In this document: positions 22,187 to 27,464 of the stretch, piece after piece | Layout: each line of letters opens with the position of its first letter | How positions within the stretch are numbered: position 1 is the stretch's first letter | Source of the DNA: a virus | DNA length: 27,464 nt | Direction: 5' to 3' (one strand) | IMG/VR virus record: IMGVR_UViG_3300025141_000592 | Location: 1-27,464 of that record | Program-made: the position numbers and the translations under genes | The notes under the pieces: model-generated | Database searches by the model: none | What the model was told of the DNA's origin: nothing | Seen by the model: the letters and a program-made list of their open reading frames with translations, nothing else

Positions 22187-22684
22187 ATGGCTTCAACAAA
22201 TTTAAGTATGTTAAATAAAACATCAAACAATTCTTTGTCTGATGAGTGCTACACTCCTAATGAAGCAATATTACCTTTGTTAAATGAGTTGCCTAAAGAT
22301 AAAGTTTATTATGATTGCACGAGTGGCATTAGTTCTAATATAGTGGATTGCTTTACTTCTAATGATTATAAATGTGTATCAAGCAAAGATAGTGATTTTT
22401 TAACAGATGAACTTCCTGATGGAATTGATGTTATAATTACCAATCCTCCTTATTCTAAAAAAGATAAGTTTATTGAAAGGTGCTATGAGTTGAAAAAACC
22501 TTTTGCTTTATTACTTCCTGTAAGTTCTTTGCAGGGAATAAAAAGAGGAGAAATGTTTGCTAAAAATGGAATTGAAATACTAGCATTAAAAAAGAGAATA
22601 GATTTCACAGGAAAGGGTAGTCCTCACTTTGGAGTTGCTTGGTTTTGTCATAATATATTAAAGCAAAATTTAATTTTTAAATAA
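22187..22684 (+). CDS. Adenine-specific DNA methyltransferase-like protein
   Basis: A 165-residue protein. DVIITNPPYSKKDKFIERCY holds the NPPY catalytic motif of N6-adenine methyltransferases. KVYYDCTSGISSNIVD occupies the SAM-binding motif I position but lacks the usual F-x-G-x-G. DECYTPNEAILPLL at the N-terminus and GKGSPHFGVAWFCHNIL at the end match a family of short phage adenine methyltransferases. It probably methylates phage DNA against host restriction. The unusual motif I leaves SAM binding to be shown. A 78-nt spacer without clear signals precedes it. Confidence 0.65.
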   Translation: MASTNLSMLNKTSNNSLSDECYTPNEAILPLLNELPKDKVYYDCTSGISSNIVDCFTSNDYKCVSSKDSDFLTDELPDGIDVIITNPPYSKKDKFIERCYELKKPFALLLPVSSLQGIKRGEMFAKNGIEILALKKRIDFTGKGSPHFGVAWFCHNILKQNLIFK

Positions 22685-22690
22685 AATAAT

Positions 22691-22861
22691 ATGGAAAGAA
22701 CTTACAAAACAATTAAATGGATATTAAAGAAACATATTGATAAAGGAGTTAAATCTTTATGGACTTGGGAGAACGATAATTTTACTTGTATATTTGAAAA
22801 CTATGATGGTGATAGTAGGATATATACACCTCATCAACTTTTAAAACTATTAAGCAAATGA
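22691..22861 (+). CDS. Small hypothetical protein (56 aa)
   Basis: ATG 22691 opens 56 codons with natural composition (RTYKTIKWILKKHIDKGVKS, LWTWENDNFTCIFENYDGDS, RIYTPHQLLKLLSK). It starts six bases after the methyltransferase stop and its stop overlaps the next ATG (ATGA). No family is recognised. Confidence 0.55.
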   Translation: MERTYKTIKWILKKHIDKGVKSLWTWENDNFTCIFENYDGDSRIYTPHQLLKLLSK

Positions 22862-22992
22862 TAACACTAGCAATAATAGTAGCTGTCTTAATAATCATAT
22901 TTTTTGTAAATACAATTATAGAAAATAAGATAGCAATAAAAAACAACAAAGATTTAATTGATAACATAAATAAACTAAATGAAAGATATTAA
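22858..22992 (+). CDS. Small single-TM protein (44 aa)
   Basis: ATG 22858 overlaps the preceding stop (ATGA). The 44-residue product starts with a hydrophobic helix (MITLAIIVAVLIIIFFVNTI) and continues as a polar helix rich in Asn and Lys (KNNKDLIDNINKLNERY). It overlaps the DUF3310 gene by 14 nt. Function is unknown. Confidence 0.55.
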   Translation: MITLAIIVAVLIIIFFVNTIIENKIAIKNNKDLIDNINKLNERY

Positions 22993-23203
22993 CTATAAAG
23001 AAACACCAACACCTAATTACTATATTGGTGAAGTATTTGGATATGAAGCTAAAGACATAATTACTGACTTTGGACTTTCGTATAATTTAGGAACGGCTAC
23101 AAGCTACATACTCAGAAGTGCAAGAAAGCACGATACACAAATTGACTGTTTGCAAAAAGCTATTAATCACTTACAGTTTGAATTAGACAAACTAAAGAAG
23201 TAA
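22979..23203 (+). CDS. DUF3310-like protein
   Basis: A 74-residue protein with the DUF3310 pattern: YYIGEVFGYEAKDIITDFGL, LGTATSYILRSARKHDTQID, CLQKAINHLQFELDKL. The DUF3310 core (yilR...K....DL.KA..yl) is common in phages, sometimes fused to nucleotide-metabolism enzymes, but its activity is unknown. It precedes a 53-nt gap that holds the fourth promoter-like element and so ends the early operon in this model. Confidence 0.65.
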   Translation: MKDINYKETPTPNYYIGEVFGYEAKDIITDFGLSYNLGTATSYILRSARKHDTQIDCLQKAINHLQFELDKLKK

Positions 23204-23230
23204 GACCGAATAAAATAAATAAACAAAAAT

Positions 23231-23243
23231 TCTATTATATACT
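23231..23243 (+). promoter_or_regulatory. Repeated phage promoter-like element, copy 4
   Basis: CTATTATATACTA at 23231-23243, 26 nt before the ATG of the ParB-like gene and preceded by A-rich DNA without a clean CAAAYAAA box. It would start transcription of the ParB-like, Mom-like, tRNA and terminase genes, placing them with late genes. Confidence 0.55.
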
Positions 23244-23256
23244 AAGACACTACATT

Positions 23257-23850
23257 ATGAAACAACAAGTTAAGATAAGTAAAGTAAAGGGAAACCCTGA
23301 CAATCCTAGAATAATTAAGAACGATAAATTTAAAAAGCTAGTAAAGTCAATACAAGAGTTCCCTGAGATGTTAAAGTTAAGACCAATTGTAGTTGATGAA
23401 GAAATGGTTGTCTTAGGTGGTAATATGAGATTAAAGGCAAGTAAAGAAGCAGGACTTAAAGAAGTATGGGTAGAAGTAGCAGAAGGATTGTCAGAAGAAC
23501 AAAAGAAAGAGTTTATAGTTAAAGACAATGTAGGGTTTGGAGAATGGGAATGGGATATGTTAGCTAATGAATGGGATAGTGTAGAACTTGCAGAATGGGG
23601 TTTAGATGTATGGCAGAATGAAGATGATATTGAAACAAGTGATGAGTTTAGTTTACCTGATGGGGATAAAAGCAACTTAGAGCAAATAACATACACGCTA
23701 AGTAGTGAGCAAAGCAATATAATAAAAGAAGCAGTACAAGAAATAAAACATACTGAGGAATACAAGTATGTAGAAACTTTCGGAAATGAAAATAGTAATG
23801 GTAACGCTTTATATTTATTAATACAACAATGGGTAGGGCAAAAGAAATAA
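23257..23850 (+). CDS. ParB/sulfiredoxin-fold nuclease-like protein
   Basis: A 197-residue protein. Residues 1-80 carry the ParB N-terminal pattern: NPDNPRIIKNDKFKKLVKSI, LRPIVVDEEMVVLGGNMRLK, ASKEAGLKEVWVEV. The GGNMR motif is the CTP/phosphate-binding GxxR region. The middle region EFIVKDNVGFGEWEWDMLAN, ELAEWGLDVW resembles sequence that follows this domain in phage ParB-methylase proteins, but the methylase itself is absent. The C-terminus is acidic and helical. In phages such proteins are linked to DNA modification; the overlapping Mom-like gene supports that here. Segregation is less likely, as no ParA is seen. Confidence 0.7.
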   Translation: MKQQVKISKVKGNPDNPRIIKNDKFKKLVKSIQEFPEMLKLRPIVVDEEMVVLGGNMRLKASKEAGLKEVWVEVAEGLSEEQKKEFIVKDNVGFGEWEWDMLANEWDSVELAEWGLDVWQNEDDIETSDEFSLPDGDKSNLEQITYTLSSEQSNIIKEAVQEIKHTEEYKYVETFGNENSNGNALYLLIQQWVGQKK

Positions 23851-24506
23851 TAGTAAAAGTTATAACAAGTAAAGTTGCTAATGCTTTTGTAAAGAAACAA
23901 CACTACTCAGGTAAGGTTGTTCCTAATAGTACTTTACATTTTGGTTGCTTTTTAGATAAGCGTTTACACGGAGTAATGAGTTTCGGACCTAGTATAAATA
24001 AAAAGGGAACAATTAACTTAGTAGAAGGAACAGGTTGGAATGAGTTTATTGAATTAAACCGAATGGCTTTTAATGACTTTCTTCCTAAGTATAGTGAAAG
24101 TAGATGTATTAGTGTTGCTATGAAATTAATAAAGAAAAACGCACCTCACATAAAATGGGTAATTAGTTTTGCAGATGGAACACAATGTGGAGATGGAACA
24201 ATATACAGAGCAAGTGGTTTTAAGTTGGTTGGTATTGCTGAAAATACAGCTTTAAGAATAAACCCTAAAACCCTAAAACCAATGCACATAATACAAGCAC
24301 ACCATTTAAAAATGAGTAGTGAGTTTAGAAATTGGAAAGCTTATGAAGGTTATCAGTTAAAATATATATATTTTATTGATAAGAAAATGGAAAGTAATTT
24401 AACAAAGCCAATTATTCCTTTTAGCGAAATAGATAAAATAGGTGCAGGAATGTATAAAGGCGAAAAGATAACATTAAAAGAAAGAAAAGAAAATAAGCGT
24501 GATTAG
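23829..24506 (+). CDS. Mom-like DNA-modification acyltransferase
   Basis: A 225-residue protein resembling the phage Mu Mom family, a GNAT-fold enzyme that modifies adenines to N6-carbamoylmethyl-adenine. Seen: NAFVKKQHYSGKVVPNSTLH, FGCFLDKRLHGVMSFG, FIELNRMAFNDFLPKYSESR (the E-L-x-R motif), ISVAMKLIKKNAPHIKWVIS, then FADGTQCGDGTIYRASGF. Acetyl-CoA-type binding is expected from the fold. It would protect phage DNA from restriction. It overlaps the ParB-like gene by 22 nt, indicating coupled expression. The last codons overlap the 5' arm of the tRNA-like gene. The assignment is by motif only. Confidence 0.65.
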   Translation: MGRAKEIIVKVITSKVANAFVKKQHYSGKVVPNSTLHFGCFLDKRLHGVMSFGPSINKKGTINLVEGTGWNEFIELNRMAFNDFLPKYSESRCISVAMKLIKKNAPHIKWVISFADGTQCGDGTIYRASGFKLVGIAENTALRINPKTLKPMHIIQAHHLKMSSEFRNWKAYEGYQLKYIYFIDKKMESNLTKPIIPFSEIDKIGAGMYKGEKITLKERKENKRD

Positions 24507-24568
24507 CATATACAGTAATGCGTTGGCTATTCCAAGTCAAAGAAGGGGTGCAATTCCACCATCACGCT
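24497..24568 (+). tRNA. tRNA-Gly(UCC)-like gene with 8-nt anticodon loop
   Basis: The 72-nt element folds as a cloverleaf. The acceptor stem is GCGTGAT (24497-24503) with ATCACGC (24561-24567), all seven pairs perfect. The D stem is GCAT/ATGC (24506-24509, 24518-24521). The anticodon stem is TTGGC/GTCAA (24523-24527, 24536-24540) with one G-U pair, and its loop TATTCCAA has eight nucleotides. UCC is read if U33 is T24530. GGTGCAATTCC resembles the T-arm box, but the T stem is only four pairs with a 6-nt loop. T73 is the glycine discriminator of bacteria. G18 is missing and CCA is not encoded. It fills the gap between the Mom-like and TerS genes. It may be a divergent or decaying tRNA. Confidence 0.55.
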
Positions 24569-24586
24569 CTAATATAACATTGAAAA

Positions 24587-24940
24587 ATGGAACAGAATAG
24601 AACAAAGATTAACAAAGAGAGATTACTCAAAGCATTAGAAAGTTCTTTAGGAGTAATAACAACAGCTTTAAAAGCAACTGACCTAAGTAGAACAAACTTT
24701 TATAAGTGGTTAAAAGAAGATGAAGAATTTGCAGCTAAGGTTGAAGAAATAGAAAACATACAACAGGACTTTATTAAGTCAAAGTATTATGAATGCGTAA
24801 AAGACAAAGTACCTTCAGTTGTAATACACGCTGCAAAGACTAGATTAGGTTGGAATGAAACAAACAGAGTAGATATAACTTCAGGAGATAAAGCTATCAA
24901 TATGCCTGTTATAACATTTGTTGAAACTGATACTGAATAA
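24587..24940 (+). CDS. terS: Terminase small subunit
   Basis: A 117-residue protein with an N-terminal helix-turn-helix (RLLKALESSLGVITTALKAT, DLSRTNFYKWLKEDEEFAAK), a long helix (VEEIENIQQDFIKSKYYECV) and VPSVVIHAAKTRLGWNE, the usual plan of small terminase subunits. The N-terminal domain binds the packaging site and the central helices build the ring. It lies directly upstream of the large subunit and overlaps it by 23 nt. Confidence 0.75.
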   Translation: MEQNRTKINKERLLKALESSLGVITTALKATDLSRTNFYKWLKEDEEFAAKVEEIENIQQDFIKSKYYECVKDKVPSVVIHAAKTRLGWNETNRVDITSGDKAINMPVITFVETDTE

Positions 24941-26129
24941 GAAATACAATCCTTTATTTTCATCTGATGCTCGTTACTTTATTATAACAGGCGGTAGGGG
25001 TTCAGGAAAGTCTTTTGCTGTAACAGTCTTTCTTACTTTACTTACAATGACTAAAGGAATAAGAATACTCTTTACCCGGTACACTATGACTTCAGCTCAC
25101 TTGTCAATCATTCCTGAGTTCTTAGAAAAGATAGGGCTGCTAGGATTTGATAATGTCTTTAGTATTAATAAATCAGAAGTATTAAATACAAGCAACAATT
25201 CAGACATATTGTTTAGAGGAATTAGAACCTCAGCAGGAAATCAAACAGCAAGTCTAAAGTCATTACAGGGAATAAGCACTTGGGTATTAGATGAAGCTGA
25301 GGAATTAGTTGATGAGAATATCTTTGATACTATTGATTTAAGTATAAGGGAAAAGAATATACATAATAGAGTAGTCTTAATACTTAATCCTGTAACTAAA
25401 GAGCATTGGATATACAAAAGGTTTTTTGAGGACAAAGGTGTAGAGGGTGGTTTTAATGGCTTTAAAGACAATGTATGCTATATCCATACTAACTACCTAG
25501 ATAACAAAGAAAACCTCTCACAGAGCTTCCTAGAGCGTATTAAGAGCATAAAGCATAGAAACTTTAAAAAGTATCAGCACAAAATCTTAGGTGGTTGGTT
25601 AGATAAAGCAGAAGGAGTTGTCTTTGAGAATTGGTCAATAGGTGAATTTAATCCTGATGGCCTACAGACTTCCTGTGGAATGGACTTTGGTTTTAGTGTT
25701 GATCCTGATAGTTTGACAGAAGTAGCTATTGATAAAAAGAAGCGTAAGATATATTTAAAAGAGCATATCTATAAGAATGGTATTAAGTCAAATGAATTGG
25801 CTAAAATCATATTAGACAAAGTTGGTGATAAACTTATTATAGCAGATTCAGCAGAACCAAGACTAATAGCAGACCTTAGACATTTAGGAGTAAACATTAA
25901 ACCTGTAAAGAAAGGAACTATTGAAAGTGGGATAACTCGTATGCAAGATTATGAACTTATTATAACTCCTGAATCAACTAACATAGCCAAAGAGCTAAAC
26001 AATTACATCTATGCTGACAAAGGTTCTAAACTTTATGTAGACAACTACAATCACGCAATTGATGGTATTCGTTACAATGTTATTTATCATTTAGATAACC
26101 CTAATGCAGGTCGTTACTTTGTGCAGTAA
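24918..26129 (+). CDS. terL: Terminase large subunit (PBSX XtmB type)
   Basis: A 403-residue packaging motor with ATPase and nuclease domains. Seen: Walker A GGRGSGKS (residues 25-32), Walker B WVLDEAEEL with Asp125-Glu126, coupling motif ILNPVTKEHW, nuclease Asp256 in CGMDFGFSVDPDS, IADSAEPRLIADLRHLGV, and Asp382 in NHAIDGIRYN. It binds the portal, cuts concatemers and pumps DNA. In-frame DNA has a stop at 24912-24914 and no ATG before the Walker A motif, so translation must begin at TTG 24918 or TTG 24921, coupled to the small subunit. This is the best family anchor in the window. Confidence 0.9.
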   Translation: MLKLILNKKYNPLFSSDARYFIITGGRGSGKSFAVTVFLTLLTMTKGIRILFTRYTMTSAHLSIIPEFLEKIGLLGFDNVFSINKSEVLNTSNNSDILFRGIRTSAGNQTASLKSLQGISTWVLDEAEELVDENIFDTIDLSIREKNIHNRVVLILNPVTKEHWIYKRFFEDKGVEGGFNGFKDNVCYIHTNYLDNKENLSQSFLERIKSIKHRNFKKYQHKILGGWLDKAEGVVFENWSIGEFNPDGLQTSCGMDFGFSVDPDSLTEVAIDKKKRKIYLKEHIYKNGIKSNELAKIILDKVGDKLIIADSAEPRLIADLRHLGVNIKPVKKGTIESGITRMQDYELIITPESTNIAKELNNYIYADKGSKLYVDNYNHAIDGIRYNVIYHLDNPNAGRYFVQ

Positions 26130-26147
26130 ACTAAAAACAATAAAATT

Positions 26148-26160
26148 CTATTATATAGTA
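26148..26160 (+). promoter_or_regulatory. Repeated phage promoter-like element, copy 5
   Basis: CTATTATATAGTA at 26148-26160; its last A is the first base of the chaperone ATG, as in copy 2. With TATTAT (26149-26154) as the -10 box, the mRNA would begin at about that A and be leaderless. The upstream flank is A-rich (AAACTAAA at 26128) without a perfect CAAAYAAA box. Confidence 0.6.
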
Positions 26161-26813
26161 TGAAAGTTAAAATCAAAAAAGAAGGTAAAAAAGAAACCTT
26201 TAATTTAATTGATAGTTGGTCAGATGTAACTTTAGAGAAATGGGCAGAGCTTGTTTCTTTAAATGAGGGTACAAAATCTAAAGAAGCACTAGAAACAATT
26301 AGAGCTATGTCAGATATACCTAAGCAACTGATTAACCAATTATCACTTTATGATGTAGCAGGTATTATGGGTGCTATTTCTAAAATGCAAGAGGAAGCAA
26401 ATAATGAGCTACAGAATATTATAGAAATTGATGGAGTTGAATATGGATTTCACCCTAACCTTTCAGATATTACATTAGGGGAGTATGCCGATTTGGAAAC
26501 TTTCATAAAAGAAGGTGTTGATAAAAGTCTGCCTGAAATAATGGCTGTCCTTTACAGACCTATCACGGAACGCAAAGGGAAATATTATACCATAGAAGCG
26601 TATGATGGTGATATACGGCTCAGGGCAGAAGAAATGAAAAAGATGTCAGCTGAACAGGTGCAAAGTGCATTGGTTTTTTTTTGGAGTTTCGCCAAGCAAC
26701 TATTGATAATTTTGCCATTGTATTTAATGGAACAGACAGAAGCGATAGTGAAGCAACAGCAGACGAAACCTTTGCAAGTAAATGGAGTTGGTTCGGAGTT
26801 TTTCACAGATTAA
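26160..26813 (+). CDS. Tail assembly chaperone, short form
   Basis: A 217-residue protein with a helical N-terminal half (DSWSDVTLEKWAELVSLNEG, TIRAMSDIPKQLINQLSLYD) and a conserved-looking middle (IEIDGVEYGFHPNLSDITLG, EYADLETFIKEG, LPEIMAVLYRP). The end is helical (ALVFFWSFAKQLLIILPLYL). In tailed phages the gene before the tape measure usually makes a short form and a frameshifted long form that coat the tape-measure protein. A T9 run at codons 173-174 begins the overlap with a second frame lacking ATG. Chaperone identity rests on this organisation and family memory. The order relative to the tape measure is unusual here. Confidence 0.65.
   Translation: MKVKIKKEGKKETFNLIDSWSDVTLEKWAELVSLNEGTKSKEALETIRAMSDIPKQLINQLSLYDVAGIMGAISKMQEEANNELQNIIEIDGVEYGFHPNLSDITLGEYADLETFIKEGVDKSLPEIMAVLYRPITERKGKYYTIEAYDGDIRLRAEEMKKMSAEQVQSALVFFWSFAKQLLIILPLYLMEQTEAIVKQQQTKPLQVNGVGSEFFTD
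26675..26681 (+). other. -1 programmed frameshift site (T TTT TTT)
   Basis: A run of nine T (26674-26682) in codons GTT TTT TTT TGG gives the heptamer T-TTT-TTT in the zero frame. Slipping back one base at 26681 reads TTG GAG TTT and enters the ORF to 26932. Predicted fusion length is 174 + 83 = 257 residues. Confidence 0.7.
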
Positions 26814-26932
26814 CAAATGCAGATATTTCAAAACTAGAAACAATAGTGAAATTAAACCTTTATGAGTGCCTTACTTGGCTAAGTTATGAAACAGATTTAA
26901 ACGATACTAAAACAGTAAATAGAAATGATTAA
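26681..26932 (+). CDS. C-terminal extension of the tail assembly chaperone, read by -1 frameshift
   Basis: This frame is open from 26654 to 26932 but contains no ATG at all, so it is unlikely to be an independent gene. It encodes 83 residues after the slip: an acidic, disordered-looking region followed by SKWSWFGVFHRLTNADISKL, LNLYECLTWLSYETD. The W-x-W...L...D..kl...l.l.~cLt.L pattern is a typical domain encoded after the first chaperone gene in Bacteroidota phages. It would bind the tape measure through the long form. It overlaps the next gene's start by 8 nt. Initiation at TTG 26681 is the alternative. Confidence 0.65.
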   Translation: MEFRQATIDNFAIVFNGTDRSDSEATADETFASKWSWFGVFHRLTNADISKLETIVKLNLYECLTWLSYETDLNDTKTVNRND

Positions 26933-27428
26933 TAACAAAACATATCAGAATGTAGTTAGCGTGTTAAAAGCAGCAGGTGATTTACATAAACAAATAAACA
27001 CAACTACAGTTGGAGATATTTATGATGTAGATTTAGAAAAGAATACTAAATATCCTTTAATGCACATCAACCCAACAAGCGTTCAAGCTAACGAAAGCTC
27101 ACTAAGTTATAATTTTCAGATATTCGTAATGGATTTAGTAAGTGAAGATACTGATTGGTCAGGAGCTACTGTAATAAATCAAAGTAATGAGCAGGAAGTG
27201 TTGTCAGATTGCCTAAGTATTTCAACTGATATTATTGGAATGTTTAGACATAGTGATTGGCAAACTGAAAGTGGTTTTGATATACCTGTATATTTTAGTG
27301 GAGTAGGTCAAACGCTAGAACCATTCACAGAAAGATTCGACCAAAATGTAACAGGGTGGGTATTTACAATAGCAATAGAAACTGAGAATGACTTTCAGAC
27401 TTGCGTAATTCCTGTAGAAGCAAATTAA
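26925..27428 (+). CDS. Tail completion / terminator-like structural protein
   Basis: A 167-residue alpha/beta protein: helical start (YQNVVSVLKAAGDLHKQINT), then DIYDVDLEKNTKYPLMHINP, NFQIFVMDLVSEDTDW, a helix (LSDCLSISTDIIGMFRH) and TERFDQNVTGWVFTIAIETE near the end. The order helix, strand-rich core and a final strand pair containing VTGWVF is how I recognise tail-terminator or completion proteins in Bacteroidota phages. It lies after the chaperone and before another late gene. Family assignment is from memory, moderate certainty. Confidence 0.5.
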   Translation: MINNKTYQNVVSVLKAAGDLHKQINTTTVGDIYDVDLEKNTKYPLMHINPTSVQANESSLSYNFQIFVMDLVSEDTDWSGATVINQSNEQEVLSDCLSISTDIIGMFRHSDWQTESGFDIPVYFSGVGQTLEPFTERFDQNVTGWVFTIAIETENDFQTCVIPVEAN

Positions 27429-27450
27429 CTAACAAATAAATAAAAATAAA

Positions 27451-27464
27451 ATGGCAGATTTAAC
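27451..27464 (+). CDS. Start of a further gene (truncated by window end)
   Basis: After an A-rich leader (AACAAATAAATAAAAATAAA) an ATG opens with MADL before the window stops. It is probably a further tail gene of the same operon. It does not continue in frame into the first bases of the window, so it cannot be the start of the 1-879 gene without intervening sequence. Confidence 0.5.

Noticed and set aside
1-27464. Circular genome closed at the window ends
   Set aside because: The terminal ATG GCA GAT TTA AC joined to the first bases enters a frame with a TAG after a few codons and does not match the open frame of the 1-879 gene. No terminal repeat is visible.
1-27464. CRISPR array, insertion sequence, integrase or attachment site
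   Set aside because: I saw no regularly spaced repeats, transposase, recombinase or clear attachment core.

Overview
The window is a strongly AT-rich stretch of a tailed double-stranded DNA phage with all genes on the + strand. The host is most likely a member of the Bacteroidota (Flavobacteriia-like). Start codons are preceded by A-rich leaders instead of Shine-Dalgarno sequences. One promoter (16231-16261) has the TTTG / TAnnTTTG form used by the Bacteroidota housekeeping sigma factor. Many proteins belong to families I know mainly from phages and prophages of that phylum: a DUF3127-like OB-fold protein, DUF6712-like connector, XkdF-like protease, DUF5675, and a portal with a GGANCHH tail domain. 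I see no integrase or repressor, so lifestyle is not decided here. The two ends do not join in frame, so this is treated as a fragment of a larger genome.

Layout: 1-6227 encodes distal tail proteins, a beta-roll fibre and a tape-measure-like protein. 6283-10303 is the head module: two coiled-coil proteins flanking an XkdF-like prohead protease, an acidic scaffold-like protein, the major capsid protein and a tail-tube-like protein, closed by an intrinsic terminator at 10330-10358. 10420-14225 holds virion accessory proteins (one LamG-like), the portal fused to an extra domain, and a head-tail connector. 14283-15397 is a lysis/membrane cluster (holin-like proteins, DUF5675), followed by a metallophosphoesterase. 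A 222-bp regulatory region (16093-16314) with inverted repeats and a host-type promoter opens the early/replication region: small unknown genes, an SSB-like protein, a DnaA domain IV-like protein, a winged-helix initiator with a probable origin inside its gene, a PD-(D/E)XK nuclease, NinG, a sigma-like protein, a Zn-ribbon protein, an adenine methyltransferase-like protein, and a ParB-like/Mom-like pair. A tRNA-Gly-like gene precedes the terminase subunits. The window ends with a frameshifted tail-assembly-chaperone gene, one more tail-type gene and the first codons of another.

The most interesting signal is a 13-bp element, CTATTATATANTA, found five times. Each copy lies 12-32 nt (from its first base) upstream of, or runs into, a start codon. 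The genes concerned are four morphogenesis genes or operons and the ParB-Mom-terminase operon. In three copies a CAAAYAAA box sits exactly 20 nt upstream. Together with the phage-encoded sigma-like protein (21157-21711) this suggests a dedicated late promoter class, with two copies placed so that the mRNA would be leaderless. Other points of interest are the origin-like cluster of palindromes inside the initiator gene, a tRNA-Gly(UCC)-like gene with an 8-nt anticodon loop, a T9 slippery site in the chaperone gene, three related coiled-coil modules around the protease, and two hairpins sharing a GUAAAA loop.
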